64,000 nucleotides of DNA from Mactra quadrangularis (taxonomy: Eukaryota; Mollusca; Bivalvia; Venerida; Mactridae): assembly GCA_025267735.1 (NCBI GenBank), contig CM046299.1:40129733-40193732 (forward strand). Reading direction: 5' to 3'. The notes under the pieces were generated by a model. That model had not been told where the DNA came from, made no database searches, and saw only the letters and a program-made list of their open reading frames with translations. The position numbers and the translations under genes were made by a program. Below are positions 42,226-55,591 of this stretch, piece by piece. Numbering within the stretch: position 1 is the first letter of the stretch; each line of letters starts with the position of its first letter.

Positions 42226-43988
42226 CTTGGACAAATGTTATGTTGTAGACGAGTTTTTGTGACACGAAAAGTCTGTGTATTAACAACAACATTGACTGAG
42301 TGCGTTCGATAATCGATCGTTTATGTACTTGTATGCAAGATTCACATACAATGAAATCATTTTGTTGATGTTTTAGTTAGATTTATCTCCGGTAATTCAT
42401 ATTTACATGACACCAAACGAACAGCTATTTACAAGAATATCGCTTCTGGTCAATCAAGTTCTCTTTACATTGCGGATCTACCCGAACAAATTCAAGAAAC
42501 TTATGGCTTCCAAAATTGATCTGTATTTAAAATACTGAGAGTTGATAATGGTTCCCGGACTAATTGAAAACGGATGTACATTATAATGAATATTCTAACC
42601 ACAACAGTTACTTCCCTTTGATTGAAAAACGACATAACATGACGTATCCGGTGTAAGACATTTGCTATAAGGAATGTCAAATTATGATATTGTTCGTCCA
42701 CATATTATTACATACCGAATTGGAAGCAGTAGAATGTTGATTTGACGATACAAAATATCAAATCATTTGCAGACCATGGCTTTAATTTGTATGACCGTCA
42801 TTGATCGATATTTTGTTCGATACGGAAACGTTCGATCCGATATATCTATCGAACCCACAATACCGGTATTCGATATATATCGTATACCGGTGTAGAGCCC
42901 TATTGTACATACCTTCAAACTAATGTTTTCTAGACTAGATCTGCGTCAGCGCTTTAGAAAGTCGAGGTCAGCACTGCGCGTTTCTGAATGCGTCACGCAT
43001 GCGCAGTTTCTAAACGCGCGAAAAGCACTTTCTAGAATATTCGTTAGAGAATATTCAAAATAGTGAGAAATAACAGTTTCTATATTTCATAGTCAATAGA
43101 ACATATTTTGGGCATACTTAGAGGTTAAGATAATATACCATCTAAATAATCGCAATATTATAAAGAAATAAGAAAACAATTTAAAATATACTAGATCTAC
43201 AACCATTATCAACGTTGTTTCAACGTCGGTTATCAACATCCGATGATAAAATATTTATTTGTGGTTTGAAATTAGTTGATCAACGTACTGTCTCATTTTC
43301 AACGTTGTAACAACGTTGAATCAACGTCGTGTGCCTGCTGGGTTAGATTTCCATATCTGATTTCAGAATGAAATTATTTCATTTTTGAAGTTCTCAGAAA
43401 ATATGTTTGGAGTATTTATTATGTATACCCACCCAGTTTTTTGGTTTTGTTCATGTTCTCAAGTTTTGTTGATAATCCTCGATAATTTATTAAACACAGG
43501 AGGTTTTGTTAGCTCATAACATTAAAGTACATAAATCATGGATTATATTATTTGACAAAATAATTTGTTACAACTCATTTCAAAAAGTCTAAATAAAAAA
43601 AGAGTGTAATATACTCAAATTTAACTACTTACACAATTTGAATTAGTTGCAAATCTTATATGATTCTATCAGTAATTGCATTAAGGCTTAACTGCTAGTC
43701 TGAAGTTCGGAAAAAAAATATTTGTGCTAGAGAAAATTTTGTATTTCACTGTATAATATATAAGTTGTTGCTAAAATTGTCATTTACTACATTACTGTAC
43801 ATAATACAATGATTATTCTAGTATGAAGACGTCAATGTTATGTTGAGAAGTGTTGCATTTAGAATTATTCAATTATGTATTAGAATGTAAGAAAAATAAA
43901 TGTTAATACACTTTTTAAAAATTTATGTAACATAATCACTCCGTGAGTTATCACTTTATACCATTAAAGTAAATTAAGTAATAAATAC

Positions 43989-44352
43989 CAGGGGCGTAGC
44001 TTGCCCAAAATAAATGTGTAGGCACAGGTAACCTAAGGGGTCTAGGGGTCTGGTGACGTCACATGTATGATGCTATCAATCAGTTACACTAACAGCTGCT
44101 TGACTTACCTCCCTTTATAAGAAATTTAGACATTGTATCATAGCCTTAGGTTAACCTTATGCTGAATTTAGGCTGAGTTATTGTTTTCTATAGAGCATTA
44201 TTTTCAAAAGTGATGGTACAATCCATACTGCTCGTACCCCTCAGCCTACGATTTTTATTGCATTTTTGGCATTTTTAGCCTTTTTATTTTTTCGAATTTT
44301 CAAAAAATGCGTACGCATGTGCCATGTGTGCCTATAGGAAGCTACACCAATG
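43989..44352. mobile_element. Possible hAT-like non-autonomous element
   Basis: CAGGGGCGTAGCTTGCC at the left and AGGAAGCTACACCAATG at the right are imperfect inverted ends of the CAGxGGCGTAGC type seen in many hAT elements. A near-match ATAAATAC/ATGAATAC flanks it, but the exact ends are ambiguous. Confidence 0.5.
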
Positions 44353-47300
44353 AATACATGTACTTATCGGTATATTTCAAGTGAAATATTAAGTGTGGTG
44401 GACCCTATATACATTTTGCATTATACATCTGCAACAGAAATTACATTTTTCCATCTCCGTGAATCTGTCTTGGTATGATTGGCCATGGAGTTATAACTTT
44501 AATTTAATTATCATTAATTTTTCACATATGATATCCCTTACATCATAAATTCCATAAGCATATTATCATGGTGTGGTATAATTGATTGGAATGTGTCCAT
44601 GTCTGCAGAGAACATATTCTAGCATAAATTAGTTGGTAAAAATAAATTTATATTCACATGTCTCCCTGGTATTATCATTATGAGTACATCATGGTATGTT
44701 AAATATATGCATTTAAATTCCTTACATATTTGCATGAACTTATAATTTAATGACAGATGCAGAGGGAGCATCATGAAGCCTTTTAGATTCGGATGGGGGG
44801 ATGGGGGAATGGGAGGGCTAATATACTGGGATGGAAATATATGTAAGCTTGGTTTGTAAAATGATTTTTAGTACTGAGTATAAGTTCAAAGCACATTTAA
44901 AACTATTTACTAAATGTTATATATAGGAACATGGAAAACCTTTGAATATGTTAACATCATGCCCAGTCTTTTTTATGTGAGGTCTTTGAAAATTCAAGGG
45001 CTATGTTCTTGAACACCAGACTACCCACTAAATCCTTTGGTATTGCTTACTGCAGAAGACTTTTATGTTGTAGTGACCTTCAAGTAATTTTCTCATGCTT
45101 CAATGTTACATGCACAATATTAGCTTTGACTTGGAGGGCTTTTTAAAGGAGATATCTCTGCCAAGTCTCTACTCTAAATGCAACTTTCATGTTTTCATAC
45201 TGAAGAGTACTTGTCTAGTATACATTCTTTGTCTTTGATCAACATTTTTGTACAATTAAAATCAATAAAAGTACAAGTGCTGATCAATATTTTCTAAATG
45301 TCTACAATGGCTTGTCCCAGACACAATAGCCTAGTGAGTTTAAATAATTGCTTTGAATTTCAAAATAGAAAAAAATGGACTTTCATCTTTTTTATAGCAT
45401 TTTCTTTATAAATCTTTAATACATGTACTTGGTCTATTGTAAATATGTTTATGGATTTTCTCTTTTTGAAAAATAAAACATTTATGTCTGTCAGATAAAA
45501 GTTGTTGTTGTTCGTTTTAGTTGTAGAAAGTGGGTGGTGCTCAGAAAGTGGGTGTGGTCTACTTTGTAGAGTTTGTATGTTGGACTGGTAAGGTTTGACA
45601 TTTAGATTCAGTTTTCCTAAGATAGTTATAGTACATTTTGTGTAATACTAAAATTTCTCTCTAATGATTTGTAATATGACCCTAGATAGCCTTTACAAGT
45701 GATTAATGTGAGTTGAAGGTCATTGTTTTTAGATGGAGACAGTATAAAATTACAATAAATATTGTCATAGTAACATTAGTTTTAACAATGTTTATTTATC
45801 AGCAGACAAGTACATACTCATGAGAATGATCAAAAGGATTTTAAGGATTGAAGAAATGGCATTGCTAGTTTAATACTTCTTGTCTCAGATCTTTTCTAGA
45901 CAAAGAGATACTAATGAGTTTTAAACTATTGTTTTTCTTCAATCTTAAACACCAACTATGAAAGAGAGCTTCCAGAAAATGGCCACTACTCTCTGATTTT
46001 CTGAGCAGTGAACATGTTAAATGATAAATCAGTGGAAAAAAGTCTTGAACTTAGACCAATTCACCTTGTAGATTTTAATGAAATTTGGCATGCTTTCTAC
46101 CAGGTATTTTGAAGAAATAAACCTAACAGTCTCCCTGGTCCATTCAGCCTCCATCTAATATAAATTTATTCATGAGTCATTATTCAGTAAACCTATCTCT
46201 GTAACAACCAATATCTCACCCCTTGACTTTTGTTCTACAAACCTTGTAAGTTGACCTTTGGTCATTATATACCCCATCCTAGATACAAACAAGACAATTT
46301 CCCTGAAACTATAAACACTCAGTGTCAAATAAAACATATTTGTTATTTTAAGCACATTAAAATATTTACACAGTAAGGTGAACACTATGTTTATAACCTT
46401 TCTAGCAGGTCGGGTGATCTTGTTATCTCTGAATTAACAAATAATCTAAGTTTTGTGGTTTTTCAGTTTTCAGATATTTTGATATCTTTCAGTGTTTTCC
46501 CTTCACTTCTCTTAGTATTTTACATACATGTACCCATGGCTTAATGGAGAACTGCCATAACTGGTTCATTTTCAAAAATAACTTTTGTTGTATAGTTGCA
46601 TTGAGAATTATCACAAATTACTTATTGGTATATTAATATCTTAATGGTCTGATAATTAAGTACTGCTGTTAAGACCATACAAATCAATTTATTTTAAAAG
46701 CAGAGTGGTGTCAAAAGACCTAATTCGTAACTAAAATATGTTGGTATTTCCATCCCTGTGCAAGCAGTACAAATAGAATTTTACACATTATTACACATTG
46801 CTGAAAAGCACAAACTACAGAGTACATTCTATAGTTCTATTGTTGTACACACAATGTTATTTTCAAGATGACTGTGAAAGTGTATTGGTACCCCAGAATT
46901 AACCCAAGTATTTGAATTCCAGATATAGTCTTTAAAGTGACCATTTTCTTCGCAAATAAGCATCCTCAAGAATTGAATGATTGTTCAATAACCAGGACTA
47001 GGTGATTTTTATAGCAGAACTTATCTGAACATAGATCTTCTCAATCCATAAGTATAATGCCTAGTTAATATAGAGTGAAAAAATGGACACTTTTTAGTTC
47101 TCCATTAAAATCAGGGAAAATAAAACTTTTCTTTAATCCCTCGATACACACTACTGTATCTTATCTTTTTTTCTGTTATTATTTCCACTCTAGAGTTTTG
47201 TATCAGATCAGTGTTACCGTGAGAACTGGGCCATCTAGTTTAAGAACTGTTCATCTCATATTACAATCTCTATAGGTTATATAAACTTGTGTTATTTCTT

Positions 47301-47936
47301 TCAATCTATCATACAGACAAGTGCCATGCAATCTAGCAAGTAAAGCTTAAACCTTTTAGCTTATATTTATATTATCCCCTTAACCTGCTGTCTTTTAAAT
47401 AATTGTCTTGTCTTCAATTTTGAGAATTCTGGGGGATAATTCAAGGTTTGAGTAGCTTACAGTTTATACAGGCTGGGTCTAAACAGGAAGCAAAGGTTTA
47501 TCCCTTTGGTTGTGTTTTTTCGAAAGCATAATGACAGAGCCCTTCATCCTGCCATTTTCTCTGCCTTTTTGTCCTTTCTAACTGTTGTAGTGCAGTGGGG
47601 TTCAGGATTTTTTAAATTTGGTGATCAAAACTCAATTTCAATCTGCCTGGGAGATTATACCCTTCTATGAAAAGTCATTTTTTTTGTATTGGATTTTTCT
47701 TCTCAGAGGGAGAATGTTTTTTAGGAAAGTTGGTTTGATGAAGATATGCGCATATATTCTAAAATGTAATGTAATGTAATAGCTATTTCAAAGTCTAAGT
47801 TTCATGCTTACACATGTTCCCCTACTTTACAGCTATTACCTCTGGTCATTTGGCTACTGGTATCTATCTATCAATCTCCATGGGGAGTCTTTTACTCCAC
47901 TTATTAGTGCACCCGACAAAATGGCGCAACAGATTT
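44353..47936. other. Intergenic, no gene recognised
   Basis: AT-rich; no splice-supported frame or known repeat recognised apart from simple runs. Confidence 0.45.
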
Positions 47937-48060
47937 ATACCACCCTCGCAAGTACCCATTTACACCTTGGTGGAGTGAAGCAATTGCAGGTAAATTTCTT
48001 GCTCAAGGAAATTAGCAGTGCCTCCAGTGGGATTCAAAATCTGGACGTCTCGATCTCTAA
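47937..48060 (-). repeat. Old SINE-like conserved segment
   Basis: The reverse complement reads CACTGCTAATTTCCTTGAGC, then AATTGCTTCACTCCACCAAG and GTGTAAATGGGTACTTGC. It shares its core with 24100-24200. Such CAATTGCxCCACxCC...GTGTAAATGGGTA segments are common in invertebrate SINE tails. Confidence 0.45.
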
Positions 48061-48152
48061 ATGCATGTCCTAGCAGTGGACTACTGCTCCTGTAAAACTA
48101 GTTATTATAGTCAAACAGTGTTTAACCAAAATAAAAAAAAATATTTCCCTAT

Positions 48153-49248
48153 TTTTAGCTCAACTATTCGAAGAATAGTAAGAGCTATCCTACTCACCCC
48201 GGCGTCGGCGTTGGTTAAAGCTTTTTTCAAAAGGCTATTATCTTGTATACCGTCAAAGATATTTGCTTCAAACCTCACATACTTACTGCGACACAGGGCA
48301 TATCCCTGACAAGTTACATAACTCTGTCAACAGTAATTTCAGAGTTATGCCCCTTTTCCACTTAGAAATTTTGGTTAAAGTATGCATGCAAGCCCTTATC
48401 TCCAAAACTAATTCAGATATCAGTTTCAGAATTCTCACAAATATTAACGATGATAATGAGAGCTTGTATCAACAAGTGCTATAACTCTATAAAGCTTTCT
48501 GGCAAAATTATGCCCCTTTTTGGACTTGGAAAATCTTAGTTACACTTCTGCATGACAGTTGCTATCTCCAAAACTAACACACATATCAAGTTGAAACCTC
48601 ACACAGATACTGAGTATAAAAATATGAGGTTGTATCACTAGGTCCCATAACTCTATGTAGTTTTTTCAACAGAATTATGCCCCTTTTTGGACTTAGGAAA
48701 TCTTGGTTAAAGTTCTTCAAGTAAGTTCTTATCTCCAAAACTAACTAACATATCACTTTGAAACTTCTCACAAACATTTAGGCTAAATATCCGAGCTTGT
48801 ATCAACAAGTGCCATAACTATATGAAGCTTTATTACAAAATTATCCTCCTTTATCGACTTACAAAATGTTGCTTTAACTTTCCAATGTAAGTTGCTTTCT
48901 CCAAAAGTAACTCAGATATCGGGTTGAAACTTCACACAAATACTAACTATGAACATATGAGCTTCTATCACTAGGTCCCATAACTCTATGTACTTTTTTG
49001 AAAGAATTATGCCCCTTTGTGGACTTAGGGACTTACATGCAATACTTTTTGGACTTATATGTTTTAAGTTTTGAATGCAACTTCGTTCTGCAAAGCTTTC
49101 ACAGGTGACAGATTCTTACCATACTCTTATGCAATTGTTTGCTTATATCAACCAAGTTTACATGATATTGTGCACTGCCTATCACATTGCTTTCTTCTAG
49201 CATTATTCGAATAGTCGAGCATTGGCTGTCTTACGGACAGCTCTTGTT
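48153..49248 (+). mobile_element. Family A rolling-circle-like element, copy A2
   Basis: Nearly identical to A1 along its whole length, with TTTTTAGCTCAACTATTCGA at the left and the same double hairpin end GGCTGTC-TTAC-GGACAGC then TCTTGTT at the right. Outside genes here, so the two copies allow a direct age comparison. Confidence 0.78.
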
Positions 49249-50282
49249 TGTATTTTTACTCTATTCAGAATTTAGCAAATTCCACTGTTTTAATTTACAT
49301 CCATATTGTTTGATAATGTCAGACTAGACGCCTGTTGATTGTTGGAATAATATTTATTGAACACTTAATACAAGTTGATGGAATAATAGGGAGATATTAC
49401 CAGTATTGAATTTATCGTAAAAATATGTTATAGTTGTGTTTGTTCAGGCAGAATATTAATCATAAGTTCTATTGATTAGATGAAAAATATTGTTGTTTTA
49501 GACTGGTCCACTTAATGGATGATACATGTCGTCTGCTACTGATAGATGGGGCTGTGCAGAACAAGTCTACATCTTTCTTTACTGACATTATAGTTCAGAC
49601 ATGTGGACTGTCTTATCAATCATTGTTCTGAACTTGAATATATGTTTTGCATGGATCTCAAATAGTAAATATTTAAATCAGCAAACACCTTGGACCTATC
49701 TAGTGGTGGATACAATAGTTTTGGAAAGTAGTAACTAAAATATTAATTATTTACTATAAGATTATTTTTAAACATGTTTAGGACATTATGTGGTGGTTAC
49801 CAATATTTCAAAGAGATTTTGTACTTATTTTTGTTGTCGATAGCATCTTAACAGTAGTAGAAAAAGTTACATTTAGGTAATATAATGTATTGATAAGTAA
49901 GGATATCTCCCACTCCTCTCTTACCCACTTTTCAACTTACTTGACCAAACCTTTTGAAGTGTTAGAAATGACAAGAGCTTGTAATGAGGTGAGATATTGT
50001 GTATCTGAAGTGTCCATACTTGAAACTGAAGCCTCACCAAGGACACATGAACCAGGAGATCTATTGTAGAAGGTAGGGTGAAACATTGAGTGTGTCCATA
50101 TCTTTTGTATTATTCTCCTCTCTCTTTGAAGTGACTCTGTTTGACCATTCATTTAAGGACCATTATACAATAAACAAATAAGCAAATGGAGAATCTCAAT
50201 AACAATATAGTTACTATGTTACCATCCCGCAATGTCCTAAATATTTGTGACCAGTGATTTTAGGTAGAATTATTCCCAGGAC
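49249..50282. other. Intergenic, no gene recognised
   Basis: A 40-codon frame just after a TTGTTTTAG at 49501 (HLMDDTCRLLLIDGAVQ) is the only coding-like stretch; it ends in a stop without a donor. Nothing else was recognised. Confidence 0.4.
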
Positions 50283-50430
50283 TCAACATTAATTTTTTTA
50301 AAGTAGGTTGCCTAGTTGGACAACCAGCCATAGGTTTCACAAAGTGTATAATAGCAGTAACAAGTTGCCGGAACCCAAATGTAGGGTGTCAGGGGCAATT
50401 GGACGACCTTTAAAGTGGAACCCTGATTTC
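50283..50430 (+). repeat. GGCAACC-type interspersed repeat, second copy
   Basis: Shares TAGGTTGCC-AGTTGGACAA, AGCAGTAACAAGTTGCC and GACGACCTTTAAA with the reverse complement of 1350-1505. More diverged than the other repeat pairs. Confidence 0.55.
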
Positions 50431-50554
50431 TGTTGCAAAACTATGTTTATGTACAAAGAGCATTTCCAAGAAAACTGGTATCCAATGCATACTGTCTTTC
50501 TAATGCTTTCACCATGACAGATCTAAGATTAATATCAATTGATTTTATGGAGTG

Positions 50555-50790
50555 GCCGCAGTCGTGGCGTAGTGGTTAGCATGTCTGACTTCAAATCCGG
50601 AGATCATGGGTTTGAAACCCGGTCACAGCAGGTCATACTCTATACATGAGTTGTCGGCCTCGTGGTAGGGTAAGTTAGTACTGGTGATAGAAAAAGTGTC
50701 CAGAAAACCTATAGCAGGAAGAGCTGGCCTTCGTATATATGAGCTATATATGTATTGAATACGACTTTAATAAAAAAAAAAATTATTACT
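50555..50790 (+). repeat. tRNA-derived SINE, second type, with A-rich tail
   Basis: Head GTGGCGTAGTGGTTAGCATG (A box) and GGGTTTGAAACCC (B box), unrelated body TTGTCGGCCTCGTGG, and a 3' end of T/A residues TTTAATAAAAAAAAAAA. The pol III boxes plus tail make this a complete SINE rather than a tRNA gene. Confidence 0.7.
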
Positions 50791-51980
50791 TGTTCCATAT
50801 CAAAGGGAGATAATAACACAATTTAATAAAGTTTTCAAGAGGCATTTGCAACAGACTGTTGTTTTATAAATGTAACCCATGCACAACGGCTGGGAAAACA
50901 CAATGTTTTGTAATAATTAATTGATTTATCATGTTTATTAACTTTACAAATTAATAAAATTGCCATTATGAGAATTCTGCCTTAATATTAATTATATTTC
51001 ATTGTCTTATTTTGTTGCTACTTATATTTTCAAGGCTACTCGATTAACCACAAGTTTGGTTTGAGGTCTTACTGAATTAAATAATAACTACTTAAGATTT
51101 GTGCAAACCACAAACAAACTTGATGAATATCACACTGTAAGCTTTGATGTAAGGGGAAAAAGGGATTGTCACCATTGACCTGATTGTGGTTGAATGCTGG
51201 ATTGATGTTAACTTGATCATAGAAAGTCTTGCATCTTCACACAGTATTCACTTCTGCACTGTTTGGCTTTAAATTCAGACGTGTGCAATTTTTATCATGA
51301 TGTTGTAGGCTGCCATTTTGGATGTTGATGCATTTAGGGATACTATTGTAAGACGTCACTGCATTGGATTGAAAGTTCATCTGATTATGACCTTTAGACC
51401 AAAATCTTCTGAACTTATATAGCTGAAATTTAGTGGAGGTAAAGTTGTCTGATTTTAATAACATTAGATGTGGTCTGACATTAAATATGCTTGCGTCAAA
51501 GGTGGCCAGCACAGTCCAGAAACAAAGACACTGTACAAACATAATTGTATTGTATACATTGTAAAAGGTATTGGACCGAACCAGCTGCATTTGGTTTAAA
51601 TGTTTGCATCATGTATTCACCTAAATGCTTTTGATGTTACTCAATCAGAACTTTATATTACAATGTACATTTGTTTGTAGAAATGGTTGTAATCTGTTTT
51701 TATGACCTTATATTCATTGTTGTCAAAATTCAATATTCTTATTGCAAGCTGGTGAAGACATTGTGATCTTGTTGTGAGTTGTATAAAACTGTTAGATGTT
51801 AGTTTATTACTTAAATCACTTTTGTGAAGTTTTTTCATGACAGTTAAGTCTTTATAAGTAGGATTTTACATTGATAGTTTTATGTTGCTTTAAATCTTTC
51901 TGTCATAATGCAATGATCTGTTGCCAAGAGAGGGTCTATCTTAAAATCAATGTAGTGTAAATGTTCCCTTCAAACATGAT
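50791..51980. other. Intergenic, no gene recognised
   Basis: A 117-codon frame on the - strand (51590 to 51237) exists, but its composition resembles random AT-rich translation and it has no family match. Otherwise featureless. Confidence 0.4.
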
Positions 51981-52282
51981 AAGCCTACTAAACTAGCTAA
52001 GTTGGTAGTGCACAAATCTACTGATCAAGGAATTGTAAGGTTCGATTCCCTAGTGGGGTTATACATTTGTAAAGTTTGGTCATGAAAATATTTCTATGAT
52101 CATTATCCCTCCCACCACTGATTCTTTATCATGAAGGGCAGTTGTCAGCTAGTGACGGATGTATGTGACTAGTTACTGGTTGAGATTTAGCCTTTCCAGA
52201 AATGGTGAGTTGGTTGACTGTCTGACTGAGCCATTGTGATATGACCCATACAATGTGTTGCTACAACTTTAAACCTAGCCAA
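51981..52282 (+). repeat. tRNA-derived SINE (main family), copy
   Basis: Head AACTAGCTAAGTTGGTAGTG, B box GGTTCGATTCCCT, body TTGGTCATGAAAATATTTCT, and end TGTTGCTACAACTTTAAACC. Confidence 0.75.
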
Positions 52283-52955
52283 AACATATTTACTTCTAGA
52301 ATGTTTTCAGTCATATTGCAGTGGTCAGATGACCTACTCTCCCCCTGGAGAGGTTTAGATTTCTAAACTGAACCTTTAAAGTTAAAATCATTGCAGAGTA
52401 AACGTTCCTTTTCAGATGTGTGTCAGAGCTTGGATCCTTTAGATAAAAGTGTAATTTAAATTTAAATGAAATGTAATTGGGTGCTCAATGTAAATGCCTT
52501 ACAACTTAACTTGTCATTCACTTAAGCCTCAGGATTGTAGAAAGATGGAAGAATCATGTCAAATTGCCCCAGATTCTTTCTCTAAGACTTCAAATTTTTC
52601 TGAGACTCAGAAATTAATCTGAGACTGAGGTTTGTTCAAGATCTCCAAAACACAAGTTTACTTGAAGTTGGAAGAAGGCCTAAAGATTTAGTAGGAGGGA
52701 TCTAGTCGTGTGTTAAACATTTTTTTTTAATGTGTCCATTGAGAAATTAAATCTTTAATGAGAAGTCAAGTGGACTCATTACCTACCTGATGTGAAGATG
52801 TGATAAAAATATATATAGAATCAATTATAGTCCCTTGCTGATACTGTACTTAACCCTCCTTGGGAATATTCAACTTGAGTTCACTTAGAACTGGAATACT
52901 AATGAATTTAGTATGTTACCTTGGCTTGTTGCATAGGAAGATACTGAGAATATCT

Positions 52956-53243
52956 TATTATACCCCCGCTTCGAAGAAGAGGGGGGTATACTGTTTTACC
53001 CTTGTCCGTGCGTGCGTGCGTGTGTGCGTTCGTACGTCCGTCCGTTACAAAATTTCCGTCGCAGTTTTCTCAGCAACTATAACATGCAGCAGCCTAATAT
53101 TTTGCATATTGCTTCATCCCATAGTCCCATGTGGTGAAAAGCGATTTCATGCTCCTTGCTCATCTACTTCCTGTTTGTCGCATATTTTTAGATTTTTGCG
53201 GGGGTATCACTAGTGAGCATCAGCTCACAGATTTACTTGTTTT
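52956..53243 (+). mobile_element. Family B rolling-circle-like element, copy B3
   Basis: Best-preserved family B copy: TTATACCCCCGCTTCGAAG, GTGCGTGCGTGCGTGTGTGC, inverse TGCGGGGGTATCACTAG, hairpin GTGAGC-ATCA-GCTCAC, and ATTTACTTGTTTT end. Confidence 0.8.
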
Positions 53244-53691
53244 CCCTCTGTCCATTCCAAGACAGAAGTCTCTTGTTTTCAGTATTTGAGGTGGCATCGT
53301 TTGCTATACTTTGCAATACTTCGCTTTTAACTGTGAACGGTATGCTTTTTATGGTTTCAGTTTCTGTTACGTTTTAGACTCCTTTTTCTATTTTAAAAAA
53401 TGTTCTGAACAAATGCAGTTTTCTTATGAAAAACTTTGCACTTAATAGTTGTATTAATACATTTAAGTTAAATCAGAAACAACATTCTGGGCTGGTATAT
53501 TATCTGGCAGCTTTTGTATTGTCTGTCTTTTTTAATAAAGGCAAGTGTTTGCATTTCAGTAAGGTTGGACCTGAGGACACCGAACCTCTGAAATTGTAAA
53601 AAGTCTGTCAATTTATGTCGAAATGGGAGTTAAAATTAATAGATAATTTCTTCTGTCTTTTGTAACAACCCTCTACCCCTCACTTGAAATT

Positions 53692-53996
53692 CCACCGGGC
53701 TTGCTCAGTTGGTAACATACAAGTCTACTGATCAAGGGTGTCATAATTTTTATTTCAGCGCAGACCATTCTTTCACGGAGTTAGGTATTGAAATTATTTC
53801 TATGGTCAATTTCCCTTCTACCACTAGCTCTAAATCATGTAGAACAGTTATTAGTCACTTACTGAAGTATGCCCCTTGTAACTGGTTGACTGCTTAATCC
53901 AGAAATTCAGCCTTTCTAGGAACTGAGTGAGTTGGTTGACTGACCGCAGTGATATGACTTACAATGTGTAGCTACACTATTAAACCAAACCATAAA
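53692..53996 (+). repeat. tRNA-derived SINE (main family), copy with altered B box
   Basis: Head CACCGGGCTTGCTCAGTTGG, then CAAGTCTACTGATCAAGG. The B box is lost (GTGTCATAATTTTTATTTC). The central body and the GTAGCTACACTATTAAACC end are typical. Confidence 0.7.
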
Positions 53997-54569
53997 AGAA
54001 ATCTCCATTGAAAAATAGTCGCCACTGATTCAATTTTCAATAACAGATCAAAGGTATCAAAATGCATGAGTCTGATGTGAAGAAAGTCTGAACAACATTA
54101 TAACTGTAGACATTATCATGAATATTTATAATGTCACACAAGTCACAGAAAAGAACCCATTGACTTTCCAAACGTTATGCAGATTTTTTCATCATAAGTC
54201 TTTTTTATAGACTGATATAGCAGTATACAATGATTCATTCAGGATAATTAGCTGATTCTTATTAAGGCAATTAGTTAAATGGTGTGGGAAAAACTAATAT
54301 TAGCAAGCTATTTAATCCCTTGTATATATGGGTCAATGCAAAACTAGTCTAACTTTGTGTAATATATTTTAGTGGGGTTCAACACTGTAGGAATATGTTA
54401 GACCTGAGAAAAAATTAAAGAAGGATGTAGCTTCTTTTTGCACTGACTCGTCAGTATGTTTATATAATTGTTACTCTGACATGACTTGTAAAAATAAACT
54501 ATGATAAGTTAAACTATGAGAAAGAAGCTGTGACAAGGTTACTTGGTATGACTTTGTTGGGTTGAAAGA

Positions 54570-54770
54570 CATCAGGCACTTGATATTGTAGGGGTGATAA
54601 TAAGCTCTGCTGGATAGAACAACTGTATCCTCATGAACAGAATAGCACCTGATTATGCATAGGTGATAATACACTCTAGTAAGCTCTGCTGGAAAGAGTG
54701 ACTGTATCCCCTCATAAGTGGGATTGCACAGGATTATCTATTGGTGATAATAAGCTCAGCTGGAGAGCTT
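54570..54770 (+). repeat. ~75-bp degenerate tandem repeat
   Basis: Three units sharing GGTGATAATA-(x)-AAGCTC-GCTGGA-AGA and a TGTATCC-CTCAT...GATTAT part (54590, 54663, 54742). Minisatellite-like. Confidence 0.65.
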
Positions 54771-55487
54771 TAAATATCAGTTTTTAATTTTAGATCTATG
54801 CCTCTTGCAATTACTGAGCATGATAAACATGTTTGCATAATGTTGTATAGTAAAAACGTATTTATTTATTACGTTACGCATTGCATATTTAAGAAATAAA
54901 TTTGCATGTCACAACTAAACAAAACATGTAAGTAAAAAAAATATAACTATCAACAGTCAATTCTTTTTAAAATAGAAATACAAGAGACCACATGTATAAT
55001 AATACAAAAACTATACAAATGTACAACTATTTAAACATCATTGAAATAGTCTTTTTTGTGGAATAATTTTGTGAGCTAAGAAAATATAGTGCTTTGCTAA
55101 AAATTCTTACCGTTCAGTAAATGCATTTTTAAAATACTGTTACATAATCTGCACTAACTTTTTTTATTTACACAACCAAGTTTCAAAAGATTTGTATCTG
55201 CTTTGCAGAAGAGCTGATAATACTTATTTTTATGATTTTCTTATTTTCAAATTTGTGATATTTTTTCTGTATAGTAATGTTATCAAGTTCATACCAGTGC
55301 TGTGTTTCAAATCTCAAAGATGTTGATTTGAATTCCAGCTCCCATGGTTTCTATAGTATACTTTATCTTGTATCATTTTTATTCACCTAACTCCCATTAC
55401 GGTATTTAAAACAATCATTTATAGGTGGGGTTGGGAGGAGGGGTAGAACTAGTTTTTTATTATGATGATATGAGTATGCTGTTTTAG

Positions 55488-55591
55488 GAGTTCCAGAGTG
55501 CAATTCAAGGAGGAATGCACAAGTTATCACTGAAAAATCATCAAATAGTGGCTTCGTGCCCCATACAACTCAAACACAGAATAATGTACAG
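55488..55591 (+). CDS. Candidate exon 1 of an unidentified gene
   Basis: Acceptor-like GCTGTTTTAG ends at 55487. The frame GVPECNSRRNAQVITEKS then SNSGFVPHTTQTQNNVQ is open and runs to a CAG|GTTGAT donor. The exon needs two bases to complete its first codon and ends in phase 0, matching the next candidate. No family recognised; the composition (Ser, Asn, Gln, Thr) suits a disordered region. Could be chance. Confidence 0.3.

Larger units (their letters stand above)
41729..42902 (-). mobile_element. Nested hAT element with perfect 8-bp target duplication (1,174 bp)
   Basis: Ends TAGGGCTCTATATCGGT and (reverse complement of right) TAGGGCTCTACACCGGT, flanked by the exact 8-bp repeat TTGTACAT (41721-41728, 42903-42910). 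Subterminal regions are full of ATCGATA and TCGATATAT motifs. A decayed BED-finger exon lies on the - strand, which sets the strand given. Confidence 0.88.
40707..43342. mobile_element. 2.6-kb DNA transposon-like element with AACGTTG terminal arrays
   Basis: Ends CCCAGCAGGCAAACCGACGTTG and its inverse at 43321-43342 (GACGTTG...GTGCCTGCTGGG, given here with one gap). Inside each end are many copies of CAACGTTG, itself palindromic. No transposase is recognisable in the outer portion. It is split by a hAT element at 41729-42902. Confidence 0.75.

Noticed and set aside
49501..49635. 40-codon frame after a TTTTAG (HLMDDTCRLLLIDG)
   Set aside because: No donor follows before the stop and no family match; frames of this length are expected by chance.
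50555..50640. Possible tRNA gene
   Set aside because: The tRNA-like head runs into a non-tRNA body with an A-rich tail, as in a SINE.
51237..51590. 117-codon frame on the minus strand
   Set aside because: Long, but its composition is like random AT-rich translation; no homologue recognised and no promoter or splice evidence.
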